NCBI GenBank assembly: GCA_016802295.1 | Contig: JAESIW010000020.1 | Span: 4,750,821 to 4,814,820, forward strand | Direction: 5' to 3' | DNA length: 64,000 bases | DNA from: Brachionus rotundiformis | Taxonomy: Eukaryota; Rotifera; Eurotatoria; Ploima; Brachionidae | In this document: piece by piece, positions 24,901-37,382 of the stretch | Layout: every line of letters begins with the position of its first letter | How positions within the stretch are numbered: the stretch's first letter is position 1 | Notes under the pieces: model-generated | The model's database searches: none | What the model was told of the DNA's origin: nothing | The model's input: the letters and a program-made list of their open reading frames with translations, nothing else | Position numbers and translations under genes: made by a program

Positions 24901-27900
24901 ACCATTAATTGATATTTCGTTATCATTTAATAAATCATTTATAGCTAGAAATAGCAACATAAATAAAAAATATAATTTTTAGATTTTTATGTAATTACAT
25001 TTAATAGAATTTTTTTTTCGTGGATTAGTTGAATTGGAATTAGTAGCATTGGACTGGTCTTGAATCGCCTGGTTTCCAAGTTTTACTCCCACAATTTCGA
25101 CATCGCTTGGATGAGATGGCTTAAAGGAAACACCCGCCAAAGGCTTGTATTCAACATTCGGACCAGATGTTTTGTTCTCCTTTGTACCATTTACCACTTT
25201 TTTCTGTTCTTGATTGTGTTGGCTTTTTTCCAATTTAATAAATTGATTATTACTAAATACACAATTATTATTATATTATTCTGAGAATTTCATTATACTA
25301 TCAAAATATACCTATTTTCGTAGTCTGAGAGAGAAAATATTCCGCTTTCAGGATTAGAAGGAGCGTAACGTGAAGTGTTGTTTTCACTCGGGTTTAATTT
25401 TGCCAGGTAAGAATTAATTTCTTTATCTTTTCGATAATTATTCGATGCTATGTTGGGGTTAGACCTGAAATTTTTGCTTTCAAATAGATTGGTGTTCGAA
25501 TTGGGTGGCGCAGCATAATTGCCATTAGTGTTTGAACTGATTGCAAACATTTTGTCCAATCTTCGTCGGTTTTTGGCGCTTCCTCGAATGCTTGGTCCGG
25601 TATCAAATTTGTTGTCCGTTTCGCCAGAAAATTGACTATCTAATTCTGATTCAAAATTAGATCTGTTTGTAGCTACATATGAGTTGTTGTTACTGCTGAA
25701 TGAATCGTTAGCAGTATCAATGTTGTATCTATTTGCTGAATTGCGTCTTGGAATAATTGGCTTTGATGGAATTATTCCATCTTTAAATAAGAAAATTTTT
25801 AAATATCTTGTCAAAATATTTTATTTTTTTAAATTAATGGTGATATTAATTAGCAGACATAAATTCATTTTTTATGAATTGTGTAAGAAAATACTTCAAG
25901 ACATATTAATCAAATTAAAAATTTAATTTTTATAGTCTAAAAATAAGCTATAAAATTATTTTATAACTTTCTTTGAATTGTTTGATCAATTTTTTAGCCT
26001 ATTTTAATATAAAATATTTCACTCTCAGGTTATATTAATTTTTAAAAAATCCAATTGTACTTGAGCCTATTATTAAGTATTATAAAAAAGTTGTTTTGAT
26101 CCCTTTTTTAGTTGAAAAGGATTTAGTTAAAAGCTTGATTTTGATTATAAAAATGTTTGGGAAAAAAAAGCTCAAGTAGGCAAAGAAAAGCTTAAAATTT
26201 ATTTCAAATCTTAAATTAATTTGGATACCTAAAAAATTATAAAATTAAAAAAACACTCTCATAAAACCTTATTTAATATGAACTTTAATTTTATTTACTG
26301 CTCTTAATTAAATTTTTTCAAAAATAAACCTCAAAATTAAAATTTCCATATTGTAAAATTAAACTCACTTTTCAAATTTAGATTGGCATATTTTCGTTTT
26401 TGTACATTATTTTCACTGTTGATACTATCATCCAAGTTATACAGATTATCCAGACTGTGAGCTTTTTCGCTTTGTAGCTTGGTAGCGGTGTTGGAAAAAT
26501 CGGACAAATCTTTAAAAAATTAACAAAAATTTTCAACTAAAATTAAATTTTACCAATTTGAGAATCGGTTTTTGACTGATGAATTTTTTTATCTTTGAGC
26601 TTTTTTAGATATTTTTCCTGGTAAGAAGTTGTTGAAGGATACCCTGTTTTGTTGTTACTATTAGACGTATTAGAACTGTTGTTCATTAAATTATCTTAAT
26701 AATGGAAAAGATATAAAAGAATTGTTGTTAATTTATAATTAAATAAAAACTATAATAATTGTTATCATAACATTGCTTTTATCAAAAAGTAATTAAAAAA
26801 AAATAAAGTGATTAATTTACCAGTTAAAACATCAAAATCATCATTCAAGGGAAAAGCTTTTAGTGGAGCTACTTCTCGGCTACGTGCAACTTTTGGAACA
26901 GTGTTTGAATTATTAGTAGGAATTATTTCTTCCCAAAAAAGTCTTTTTGAAGCCGAGGGTCGACGAAAGGAAACAGTTGATATTTGTTGGTTATTACTTT
27001 GATTAAGGTTAGAAATCCTATGTACATTATTTTGATTTGAATTAGTTGAGTCAATAACAACTGATTTTTGTGACCTAGCTGAGGAAGCGTTTGAGGCCGA
27101 GGCTGAAGAGCCAGAAGCTGATATGATCCATTCAATATCTAAGTCTAAGCCATTGACAGAAAATGTGGTTCCAGATGTTGGTATTTTTATGCCATAATCC
27201 AGGCTCATGTCACTGTTAAGGCTAGCTAATACATTTCGGTTTACTCGATAAATTATTACATCTTTTATTATATTTAAATTTTCAATATTTTCAAAAAATG
27301 GAACATGTTCTAATTGTTCAACAATATTGCCAGCGTTTCGGTCCTTGGTTTAACAGAATTTAATCAATTAAAGAATATTTTTTTGAGTTATTTGTTAATT
27401 ATTTTTTCAGTTTCAAATTCTTTATCTATTTAAGAAATATCAAATTTTAAGTTCTTTTTTTGTAAATATAAACTAGATTAGAAAATTTGTTTTAAATTTT
27501 TGATAACTAATTGAAAAAATAAAATGTATTCAAAGCTAATTTAAAATTCTTGATGATAGAAAAAAGTCAAAAATCATTAGTTAATTATTTTTTTCTCTTT
27601 TACGATTAGTTGCTGTCTTTTTTATTATTACATACATAGACATAAATAATAAATAATTTAATATTTTAGCTTAAAAAAATAGATTTAAATTGATGTTCTA
27701 AAACTTGTGCTTTTCATTTAGCTATAAACGATAAATAACAAGATTTTAATTTAAAATTTTTTTAAGTTTAATAAAGAAAATTTTTAAGGAGGCCTTTTAA
27801 AATTAAATGTCGAAAACATAATTATTTATGAAAAGCAAAGCTTTTTTTTTTAATTAAGGTTATAACTCCTTTTTAAAAAGTATTAATTTTTTAAAAATTA

Positions 27901-30062
27901 CTATTTGTTTGAGTCGATTGAGAATAATTGCCAAACATTCAAGAGATGCATGTCGTACATTTCTCTTAATGTCACATAAAAGTGGTGATACAAGGAAGAA
28001 AACTTTCCTCAGGGATTCAAATTTATCATTTGGAAATCGAAGAACAGAGGCAATTACTAAATTTAGGGTATCTTCTCTTGTTTTGGCAGATCTGTCCCTG
28101 ACTTTTTCCAACAACGCTTCCAAGATGAGTACCGGTGAGCTCATTCGTTCTATGGCTGTTATCATCATTAAAGTTAACGCTTGGCGAATTGTTTTCGATT
28201 GATTGCTTTGATTTATAACTCCACGAGCACATGTACTAATCGCTTTGTAGCACTGATTAATATTAGTGCCAAGTTTTTTAATAAACGTGGTCAAAATCTT
28301 TATGGAACAAAGCCTAATTTCGTAATTATTATCATTCAAAAACTCGCTCAAATACAATATAAAATCTTGATAGTAGGGATATACTGTTTTTACATCGGTC
28401 AAATCTTGGACAGACTGTTCCAAAGAATTGATTGCTTTAAGACGCTGAAGCTCATCTTCGCCTGAAAGCTTTTGTAATATTCGTGCCGGAATTAAATTAA
28501 ATTTCATGTTTTGCTCGTGGTCTAAGCTGTCTATCAGTGACTGATTTTTAAATTGAACCGAGCTTTTGACCTGATTTGTAGCATCTAGGTAGTTGTTTCG
28601 ATTGTTTAAGGGAAGCTTATTTATATAGCCTATGAATTTATCTCTTTTAAGCAAATTTTCTAGCTTATTTAAACAATTAAGAACGTTCTGTTCAAGCAAA
28701 GGACTTGGTAATTTATTGGTTAGTGATTTGATTAAAGAGGAGTAGTCTGAGTTTTGGAAATCGTTGGTAAAAAATATGCCCAAAGTGGGATCTATGAATT
28801 GTTTGGATATTTTAGGATCCGGATTTTCGATACCAATTTTAATAAACTTTTCAAAGCATTTTGAGTTTACGTCATCAGTTAGCCTCATATACGAATAAAT
28901 TAGATCAATAGAAAATGTTTTAAGTTGGAGTTTAGGCGACACGCTAGATTGGATCAGGTAGTCTAGAAGTACATGGCTTACTTTGGAATCGATTAGCTTA
29001 AATTTTTCATTTATTTTTGAGTCAGTTTTTCGACTTTGTTTCAGTTTATCTACTATTTTGAAATAGGATTGAAGAAATTTTAAACAAAGCCGCTGAACTT
29101 CGTTGCTAATTGTACTAGTTAGCAAATGTCCGAAAGATGAATAAAATTGGTCAAGATTTTTTATGTTCAGAATTTGGTGATCTGAATTCTCGTTTAGACA
29201 CTGAACAATTAATTCTTCTAATAGGTCGCACTGTTGTTTGAAATTATTTCCTTAATGATATACTTTTATTTATTCAAGAGTTTTTTTTTATTAGATTTTA
29301 GAAAATTTAATTTTGGGGAAATGAATTTCGGAAAATTAAAAATAGTAATAAACATTTCTTTTGGTTGTTTAATGGGAACAAAAAAATGTCGATGATTATT
29401 TAAATAAAGTGTTTGTATTTTTTTAAATTTTAATAGATGATTAGTGGAAAAAGAACGCTTTTTGTATTAATTGTAATTTATAAATATATTTTCTATTTTA
29501 ATTTGAGCTCAAGGCTAAAAGAATAATTGAAAATTATTTAAAAAAATATTTTAAAATCTGGCCTAAAATAGATCGAGTTGTTTAAATTCTGATTCTAATT
29601 AATAAACTTTTTTTTTAGGTTAATACAAAAAGTATAATTCCAAGTTGTTTAAGTGTTGTTCAACTTTTTTTATTTTTCTAATTTAAAAGCTAATTTCCTC
29701 TATTAGAAAAATACTTATAATTATTTTGATCTAGAAAAATCTATTCAAAGTTGCCAAAGGCTTCAAGCTAACAAATTATATATGAACAAAAGTTGTATAA
29801 AAATAGCCAAAAGCCAAAATTAAAAGCGTTTTTTCCTGATTAAAATGAACTAATTACCTCTAAGGATATCGATCATAGACTCTTCGGTATGAGCCCGGCG
29901 AAATCCAATACTATATCCGGTATCATTTAATTTTTGTTGATCGTTCATTGAATAAGAGACTGAAGGCAACGGTGGTTTGTTTGACGTATTGTAAAATTTT
30001 CTTGCATTTGAATTGCCAAAGTCCATGTCATTGTAGTACGAATCTGTGATCATGGGCGCCAT
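21988..30062 (-). CDS. TOGARAM1: TOG-array ciliary microtubule regulator (TOGARAM1/crescerin)
   Basis: Seventeen minus-strand exons (30062-29858, 29250-27902, 27343-26821, 26694-26554, 26509-26369, 25780-25312, 25252-24999, 24944-24802, 24752-24599, 24549-24351, 24302-24075, 24024-23919, 23867-23632, 23353-23195, 23131-22452, 22394-22308, 22250-21988) join to 1778 aa; human TOGARAM1 is 1720. The large second exon encodes two N-terminal HEAT/TOG arrays (for example ERMSSPVLILEALLEKVRDR). A Ser/Asn-rich disordered middle follows. TOG3 (SRFALVTFGELFVNLKKNMD, INGGAS) and TOG4 (NSKVNYKALNTMYLITPLLR, QRKQKQIEMHILPALWQLL) lie at the C-terminus, closely matching the vertebrate protein. The family promotes microtubule polymerisation inside cilia and sets axoneme length and stability. 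The gene faces DRC8 across a spacer with an X-box. Confidence 0.92.
29251..29857 (-). other. long first intron of TOGARAM1
   Basis: A 607-nt GT-AG intron separates the 205-nt first coding exon from the TOG1/TOG2 exon. It is AT-rich with no recognised element. Confidence 0.7.
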
Positions 30063-30494
30063 GTCATTAAAAAAGCGTGTTTAGTTAATTAGCATTGTTT
30101 TAAAATCTAAATTTTAAAGAAATAATTTATTAAAAAATGTTAAGTTTTTAATATATTAAAATATTAAAAAAAACAGCAACCATAATTAAGTCAGCGATAC
30201 CATAAAGTTATTTTTCTTGTCGATATATTTTATTTAGCAGATTGCATCATCAAAATGGAACCTCTTAAACTAAACAAAATAAAAAATGTAATATAATAAT
30301 ATGTTAAAATGAAAGACAGGTGAATTATCGAGTGTATCAATTGAGCTAAAAAATATATGGATCAAAATTAAGAAGATCTTGAAAATGAATTTAATTAAAA
30401 TTTTTAAAATAATCTACCAACCAAATTTTAACTATAATTGAAATCTTTTCTTGCTTTTAATTATTTTATGTAATTAATAAAAATAAGAAATTGA

Positions 30495-30523
30495 ACACAC
30501 ACACACAACGAGAGGAGAGAGAG
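30495..30523. repeat. compound (AC)n-(AG)n microsatellite
   Basis: A run of CA dinucleotides is followed, after a short interruption, by GA dinucleotides. Confidence 0.9.
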
Positions 30524-30620
30524 TGCTTCGAAATTTTTGCTAAAGGCCTCAGCTCATGGAAAATTATAAAAATTACTTAGAAATTTAATTGATTCTTGTT
30601 GCTCTGTGGAAAATTTATAC

Positions 30621-30634
30621 ATTGCCATGGCAAC
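30621..30634 (+). promoter_or_regulatory. RFX-type X-box
   Basis: ATTGCCATGGCAAC matches the DAF-19/RFX X-box consensus RYYNYYWWRRNRAC at all 14 positions and is a near-perfect inverted repeat. It is about 560 bp upstream of the TOGARAM1 start codon and 1.34 kb upstream of DRC8. RFX factors drive ciliary genes in animals, which fits both neighbours. Binding is inferred, not shown. Confidence 0.6.
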
Positions 30635-31977
30635 TAGTTAATTTTCATAAAAATTATTAGTTAAAATTAAAATGAACAAGTAATAAACTTAAAGTATAAT
30701 TGAGACCAATGCATTCCTCTCATCTAATAGCTTAAAAGTCTAGTTGAAGTAAAATTAATCTTAAATACGTATTATCGATAGAAATAATTTTTAGCCAAAT
30801 AAATATCAAGAAAATCAAACGAATTTGTTTTTGTCAAATAGCGCTTCATATTACAAATCTACGGTTTTGATTGTGTTTAACAAATTATGACATTTGATTT
30901 TAAGTTAATTTACCTTCAGGCATGAATTTTAAATATTTGATCTCTTTTAAATTTAATAAAATATATATTAAGCAACAAATTTGGAATTAAATCGGCTAGT
31001 CATATAAACACTTGAATCTTATAACTTTAATTATTCACCTTATTATAAATAAGCACAAATTTCTTTCTTTCACTTGATTTACACAGATTTTTAGAAAAAT
31101 ATCAAAATAAATTAATGTGATATAATTAGCACTTAGCTCAGATGTTCAGATACTTCTAAAATTGAACCAAATAAACATCTTGTTCTACCAGTCCTATGTA
31201 TAAAAAAATATTGACAACTTATCAAACTAGTTTTAATCAGGCTGTTTTATATAAGTTTGATTTTTGATAACAAAAAACAAAATTGAATTGTGTCAATTCA
31301 AATTTAGTTAAAAATTGGGTGACGTTTGAATTTAATTCTAGCCTAAATCGTGTTTATCTAAATTTAATGGAAAATTCGAGACATTTGACCCATTTATGTT
31401 TATAGAACATCATAAATTGTATTCTAGAAGTATTTATCCCTGTTACTCAATTTTTTATCACTCAATTTTCTTATCTTTAATATTAATTTACTATAAGCTG
31501 AAATTCCATTTTTATAGGATTCAAAATGAACTTTAAAAAATTTACAATATTGAGCAAACATTTTCGTATAATGAATTTAATGAATAAAATTTAAAAAAAA
31601 AATTAAATTTAGATTCGAAACCCAAAAAATAAATCGTTTGTTTTCTTTAGTGCATGAAAATTAACAATTGGCTAGGTAATTTAAAATTCCTAAATAAAAA
31701 CAAAATCAAAATTTTAAATTTAAGATAAATACATTCCGGTCTTAAAAATAATAAAAAAGTGGAAAAAATTTCATTTTGTTCTTCTTTTACTTTAACTTAT
31801 TTGTTTTTAAGAATTTTTCTAGTCAGATTTTATTTTCATCCCTAATGGAGGACTTTTCTCAATTAGTCTTGATTTTATGCGTTCACGTTACTTAGATACT
31901 TAAGCTTTTCTATTTATTTTTTTTAAATACTTTTATTCTAAAAGGTAATTTTTAAAATAAATTTTAATAATCCAAAA

Positions 31978-33095
31978 ATGACTGAATCAGCATCTAAGCC
32001 TGAGATAAAAGATGAAGCAGGTAACAATGTTCAATACCATCATCTGGACAGAAATCTCAAACATTGTTAAACTTTAGAACAGATAGTGGCACAAATTCAG
32101 AAAAAATTGACTGAAGCATTTGACGTTTTCGATGGTGACAAGACGAGATCTGTAGATGCGAAGTAATTAACCTGGCTTAGCATGCATTAAAATAACAGCT
32201 TTAATTAAGAGAAGTTCCTACCATTATTCACAGCCTGAATCTAGTTCCAACTCAAGGGGAAATGCGTGATTTGGTGACAGAAGTAAATTAGAAAATCTCA
32301 AAATATCTAAAAACTGTATAATATCTAAAATGTATCCAATTAAAGATGGAAGATGGAGATAATAGCGACGTGATAAAATACGAGAAATTTATAGCGGTAA
32401 TGACTGACATTCTTTTAAATAAAAAGTAAAAAATTAAATGGTAATTTGGAAATTTTCTAATATTTTTAAAATTTAGGTTCAAGCCTGCAAATGAAAATAA
32501 AATATACAAAGCCTTGCAAGTTCTTGATACTGAAAATAAAGGATATTACACAAAAGAAGATTTAGTTCGCCTTATGACTAGCGAAGGTTTTGATTAACCT
32601 TTTTTTTTTAATTTGTTTTCAAGCTCTTAAACTATAATTAAATTAAAAATAAGTTGTAGGGATTTTTTTCCTGAAAATTGGGATATTTTTAATTAAGATC
32701 TTTTAAGTTTTAGCCAAGTAAATAATGAGAGTTATATTTAATCTAATCAAATAGTTTATAACTTTTAGTTGACGCAAGTCTTCCAGGTTTCTATGAATAT
32801 CAAAGGAAAACAAACAAGCCGATAAAAAACACTCAATGTTAAATTTAAATTTTATTTTATGATTTATTATTAAGTTTAATATTAATATTCATAAACGAAT
32901 AAAATTTTTTATCGGCTAATAAATCTTGAACGATTTTAAAGTTCAATTTTAGGTGAGCCATTTAATACTGAAGAAATGAACGAAATGCTTCAGACTTGTG
33001 CCGCTTTTGCTGATCCTGCTAGTCAAGCTGACAATCCGCACATCTTATACAAATATTACATCAATGATTTAGTAGTCGAAGATACAAAAGATTAA
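31978..33095 (+). CDS. EFCAB2: dynein regulatory complex protein 8 (EF-hand protein EFCAB2)
   Basis: Six exons (31978-32020, 32078-32162, 32210-32282, 32346-32425, 32477-32586, 32953-33095) join to 177 aa, about the usual size. The protein is a calmodulin-like EF-hand subunit of the nexin-dynein regulatory complex of motile cilia. Visible stretches are EAFDVFDGDKTRSVDAKEV (first EF-hand, acidic loop D-G-D), SLNLVPTQGEMRDL (the typical second-hand helix), FKPANENKIYKALQVLD, and ENKGYYTKEDLVRLMTSEGE, ending with DPHILYKYY-like ADNPHILYKYYINDL. The calcium loops are partly degenerate, as in the family. The gene implies that the organism builds motile cilia. The longest intron (32587-32952) precedes the last exon. 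Confidence 0.88.
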
Positions 33096-33202
33096 AAAAA
33101 TTTATACGTAATATTTATTACTTAAAAAATATTTACCAAAAATTTTCAAATAAATTTTTTTTTAATATTTTAATTTTTATTGATAAAAACAAAAAAGTCT
33201 TT

Positions 33203-35911
33203 CTAAAAATCAGACTGTTGAATAATTGCGTCACTTTGAGCCTTGTCCCAATAGTGTTCTATTCCGAGTTTTTTCAAAAAATCACGAGCAAAAGTAATTG
33301 TTGGACACATTTTAAATATCATGGGACCAAAACTACGTGTTTTTACAGTTCCTTCCCATACAAGAGAACACGTATTTTTTTCTTTAAGAAATTCTTCATC
33401 GTCCTTTATTTTACTATTGGTTTCGGCCCACTTGATTCGATTTAGCATTAAGCGCTTAAATTTTCTTTGCTGTTTAGGGCCACCTTCGACAATAACAAGA
33501 TTTAAATTTTTGTACAACATGATAGCACCTGTCATGTGCAACTGATTACAGTTTGTCTCTAATTTAAATTTAACTGCGGGATCACTTAGATCTTTTACTC
33601 TATAGACACATACATTTACAACTAATGACGTATTTTCCATGAGTTTCCGTTTTTTTTTTGCGGCTCTCTCGGCATCTGTTAATTTTCGCGAGGCATTGTG
33701 CTCTTCATGAAGTCTTAAAAAAATTTTGATAAGATACCTCTTACCCACAAATTAATAAACAGTTTACTTTTGTCTCTTTGCCATTTGATTTCTGACATAT
33801 TCTTCCACTTTGGTAGGATCCTGGACTGCTTCGGTTCCCAATACTCTCATTAAATTTGATATTTTAACCTTTGGTTCAGGTGGTGCAATGAGACCAAGTC
33901 TTATTTTTTCTTGTTCTTCTTTAAGTTGTTCAGCCCGGTTTTGTCTCCTGAGTTTTTTTCTCTCTTTTTTGGTAAGCATTACTGCAGGAACAACTTTTCT
34001 GTCAGAATGTGTGGGAGGCTTCATTTGAACTGGATGTTCAATCAAACGATTTATTCGAAGTTTTTCCCGTAGTTGTTGATCATTCAATACTTCCAAGGAA
34101 TTATAACTTAAATCAAATCGATTAATTGAGTTTGAAATTTTTTATTAATGAGGAAATAAATAAAAACAACATAAGTTAATTGTTAATTTAAAATCAAAAT
34201 ATGACAAAATGATAATTTTAAGCTTAAATTAAAGCTTATCAAAATCAAATATAATTAATTGATACTTCCTGACTTACACATGATATACACATGAAAAATA
34301 TAATTAAAATACTAGATTTTTTACATATAAATCTTGAAATTTTAGAGAAAAAGAACAATTTTAAGTAAATTTTTAATTATTTTTTATTAAAAATTAAAAT
34401 ATGTGGAGGTTGTAAAATTGGTTTCGATTCGATCATTTCAATTCAGAAAAACTTGAATAACTATTTTACTAAAATAGATAATTTAGTTCTATAAAATGCT
34501 CAATTATAAGCAAATTTGCTTAATTCAGTAAAATAAGTCTGCAAAATACTCTGCAATTTTTTGCATTTTGCACGCCATTAAAAAGTATTCAAATCAATTG
34601 TGCACTTACTTTGCAGAGTTTTTGCAGACATATATTTTCGGATTAACTAAAGTTGCTTAAACATTAAGCATTTTACAGAACTAAATTATTCTTTATAGTA
34701 AAAAAGTTTTTCAAATTTTTCTGAATTGAAACGGTCGAATTGAAAAGAACTTCATAGCCTCAAATATGTGAAATTAAAGCATTACTTATTAGAATAAAAT
34801 CTTTATGAATTTGTTTCCTCATTTTTTCTTAAGTAAAGCTAATAACTTACTTCATTTCATTGAGAACCGCGAAGTCCCACCATTCAATATTAGGTATAAC
34901 TTCTTTCTGAAATTTAAAAATTAATTTAATAATTTTTTACTTTAATTTTATCATTTTCGTTGTAAATTTTAAATTAATTTATCTGGTACTTCTCTGCTAT
35001 GTACCTATATGGCTCTAGCAACTATGTACAAGAATTAGAATGAAAAAAGTTAACACAAAATTTAAATATCTTAATTTGGCACACTTACAGTTGTTCTCTT
35101 TGGTTGGATTAGTGCAAGCTTTGATTCATTTGATATTCCAGTTTTTTTAGATATAGAGGCGATTTCTTTTTGAAGCAATAGAAGCTTGGATTTGGCTCTT
35201 AATTTGTTGGCAATATCAAGATACTTTCCTTTTTCATTAAAAATAAGTTTTCTTTTGTTGCGTTCTTTTGTTTTAAGTTTAAGTCGAGCATCGTAGAAAG
35301 TTTCAGTCATCTCTTTGTCTCCTTCAAGTTGCTTGTTACCAATTCTGCCGTCCAGAACACTTGAAGCACCAGAAATAGTTGAAGCCAGTCCACTTGTAAA
35401 ATCTTTTTTATCACCGCCCATTGCTGTTCTGTAATCTCTTTTCTGAGTCTTGATGTTTGCTTTCAAAGTTGGCAAAGGTGTCTGCATGTGGACTACTTCT
35501 CCTGTTCGTTTATCAACTGTTCGTCCTTCAGAATCAATTATTAGATTCAATGATCTATCGCGTTCTTCCATGTTTTGCTGTCTTTGCATGAGCTGTTCTG
35601 GTAAAGTTCGTGGCATTGATATTGGCGAATTGTCGATAATATTCTTTGCTTGAACATTTGCTACTGACGCAGCTATTCTAGCCTTAAGGGCAATCAAAGC
35701 ATCCTTTTTGCTATCCTTTGTAAAAAATTTTAAACAAAACTAGTCTCTTAACAAAATGTATTCTTACACCTATACTGGTGAGACCAAGTTGGACCTTTTT
35801 TTCTTCGATAGATTTCTTGGCATTTGCAATTATTTGTGATACCTTTTTTATTCAAATAGAGTTTTTTAAATTTTTTTTCGACACCAAAATTACCTCTACT
35901 GGGTTAGACAT
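33203..35911 (-). CDS. PRPF3: U4/U6 small nuclear ribonucleoprotein Prp3, lacking the N-terminal PWI domain
   Basis: Six minus-strand exons (35911-35894, 35842-35768, 35715-35089, 34906-34851, 34106-33768, 33713-33203) join to 541 aa; human PRPF3 is 683. Prp3 holds the U4/U6 duplex in the tri-snRNP. The PRP3 region contains MPTLKAN-like LPTLKANIKTQKRDY, IEWWDFAVLNEMK, TKKERKKLRRQNR and PPEPKVKISNLMRVLGTEA. The C-terminal DUF1115 ferredoxin-like RNA-binding domain contains VVIVEGGPK-like LVIVEGGPKQQRKFKRLM and ends with GIEHYWDKA. The predicted N-terminus (MSNPVE, then VSQIIANAKKSIEEKKVQL) begins where human residues just after the PWI domain would lie. Either the PWI domain is absent or an upstream exon was missed. 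The 3' end is convergent with DRC8, about 110 bp away. Confidence 0.92.
34398..34767. repeat. imperfect long inverted repeat (foldback element) inside a PRPF3 intron
   Basis: The left arm (about 34398-34570) and the reverse complement of the right arm (about 34590-34767) align along nearly their whole length. Matching stretches include CATTTCAATTCAGAAAAA against CGTTTCAATTCAGAAAAA, ATAATTTAGTTCT in both, and TCTGCAAAA with CTCTGCAA toward the centre. The loop is about 20-25 nt. It sits in the 744-nt intron 34107-34850. A MITE or foldback transposon is the simplest reading; a hairpin RNA precursor is an alternative. Confidence 0.8.
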
Positions 35912-37382
35912 TTTGATGTCCAAAAGAATCACTGTTGTTAATTTACTTAATGTTAAATTTATAATATATTGTTTAGGAAATTTAAAAAGAATAAAATTTA
36001 TGTTGAAATTTCTAGTAAAATTATTTATTTAAAATTAATTTTTTTTCAATTGCTAAACATTATTTACTTTTAGTTAGATTCCAGATTTTACTCTATAATC
36101 GGATTTAAAAATGGGACATTAAGTATGAATATGAACTAAAGTATTTAATTAAAAATCTAAATGTATAATTCATCTATTATTTCATACAGGAAATAAAAAA
36201 AATTTATTTTATTTATATGAATAATCGACAAAGAGGAATATAATTAAATTATATTAAAAATCATCAAGTAAATATGTTTCACATTTTTCCCAGATATTTT
36301 TTTGAAGTCAAAGTTAATTTTGAAGTTTGAAAATTAAACTAAAAAAATAGTTGATCTTTATTCAATATGTATTTAATATATTTAAGTCAAGTTAAGTATT
36401 ATATAAAGTTTAACTAAAATAATTTATCCAAAAATGCAAACAGCGATTCATTTTTTAAAACATGCTTTCAAAATATAAAAAATTATCTGGTTAAATGATT
36501 AACTTATATTTGCACATTATGTAATTGACTAAAAATCGAATTAACTGATGTCATTGTGTCATTAATACTAAAATCTGTGATAATAATTGTTCCGCATGAG
36601 CATTGGCTTCCGTCCATCATGAAATTGTTTAGTTAAAAAATCAAATTAATAAAATTAAAAAAATCTGTTAGGTTCATATGTATTAATAATAATTTTTAAA
36701 ACAAATTTAATGCAAATATTAAGAGTTCATCGGGTTCATTAAGTTTTCTTATAACTGTATGGCAAAAATAGAAAATAGAAAAAAAAGCACAAAATCATAG
36801 TTTACTTTTCGTTTGATTATATTTATTTTTCTTAAATTTTAATTTCAGAGGTAAATTAGAAATTTGAATTTTTGTTCTAAGTCTTTCAATTTTTTTTAAT
36901 AAGTTTATTTTTTTAATTCTTTATAATTTGAAATTATTAGTAGAGCATTTTTTTTAATTCATGATCTCTATCGAATTATTCAGTTTAATAAGTTTATTTC
37001 CTAATTAAAATCTTTAAAACCGAATTGAATCATTTATACAATAAATTTATTTTTTTTTAGAAAATCCAGTTTTTTTCAACATTCGGAGACGAAATTGTAA
37101 ATGGTCAACGACATGATCAAATTTGAATGGTATTTTTGATTAATTTATTAGTTTTGGCACTTAAAAACTTGACCAGATAGGTCACTTGATTTTTTTCTTT
37201 TAAAATACATGCAAAGGAAGGAATTTTGATTAAAAGTTTATTTTGTTCTATCGAAAAGTAATATATTAGATTTATCTATTTTTAAAATTTTAATAAAGCT
37301 AGAATTAGTAATCATTTTTTTTCTCAATTATAATTATATATGATTAAAAGTCTGGTCAATATTGTGTTCACAATAATCTAAA
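35912..37382. other. divergent PRPF3/SOCS-box spacer
   Basis: About 1.5 kb of AT-rich sequence. I searched it for a missing PWI-domain exon of PRPF3 and saw none. Confidence 0.5.

Larger units (their letters stand above)
30063..31977. other. divergent spacer between two ciliary genes
   Basis: A 1.9-kb noncoding spacer between TOGARAM1 (-) and DRC8 (+). It contains a perfect X-box at 30621-30634 and a CA/GA microsatellite at 30495-30523. No exon-like frame is seen. Confidence 0.6.
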
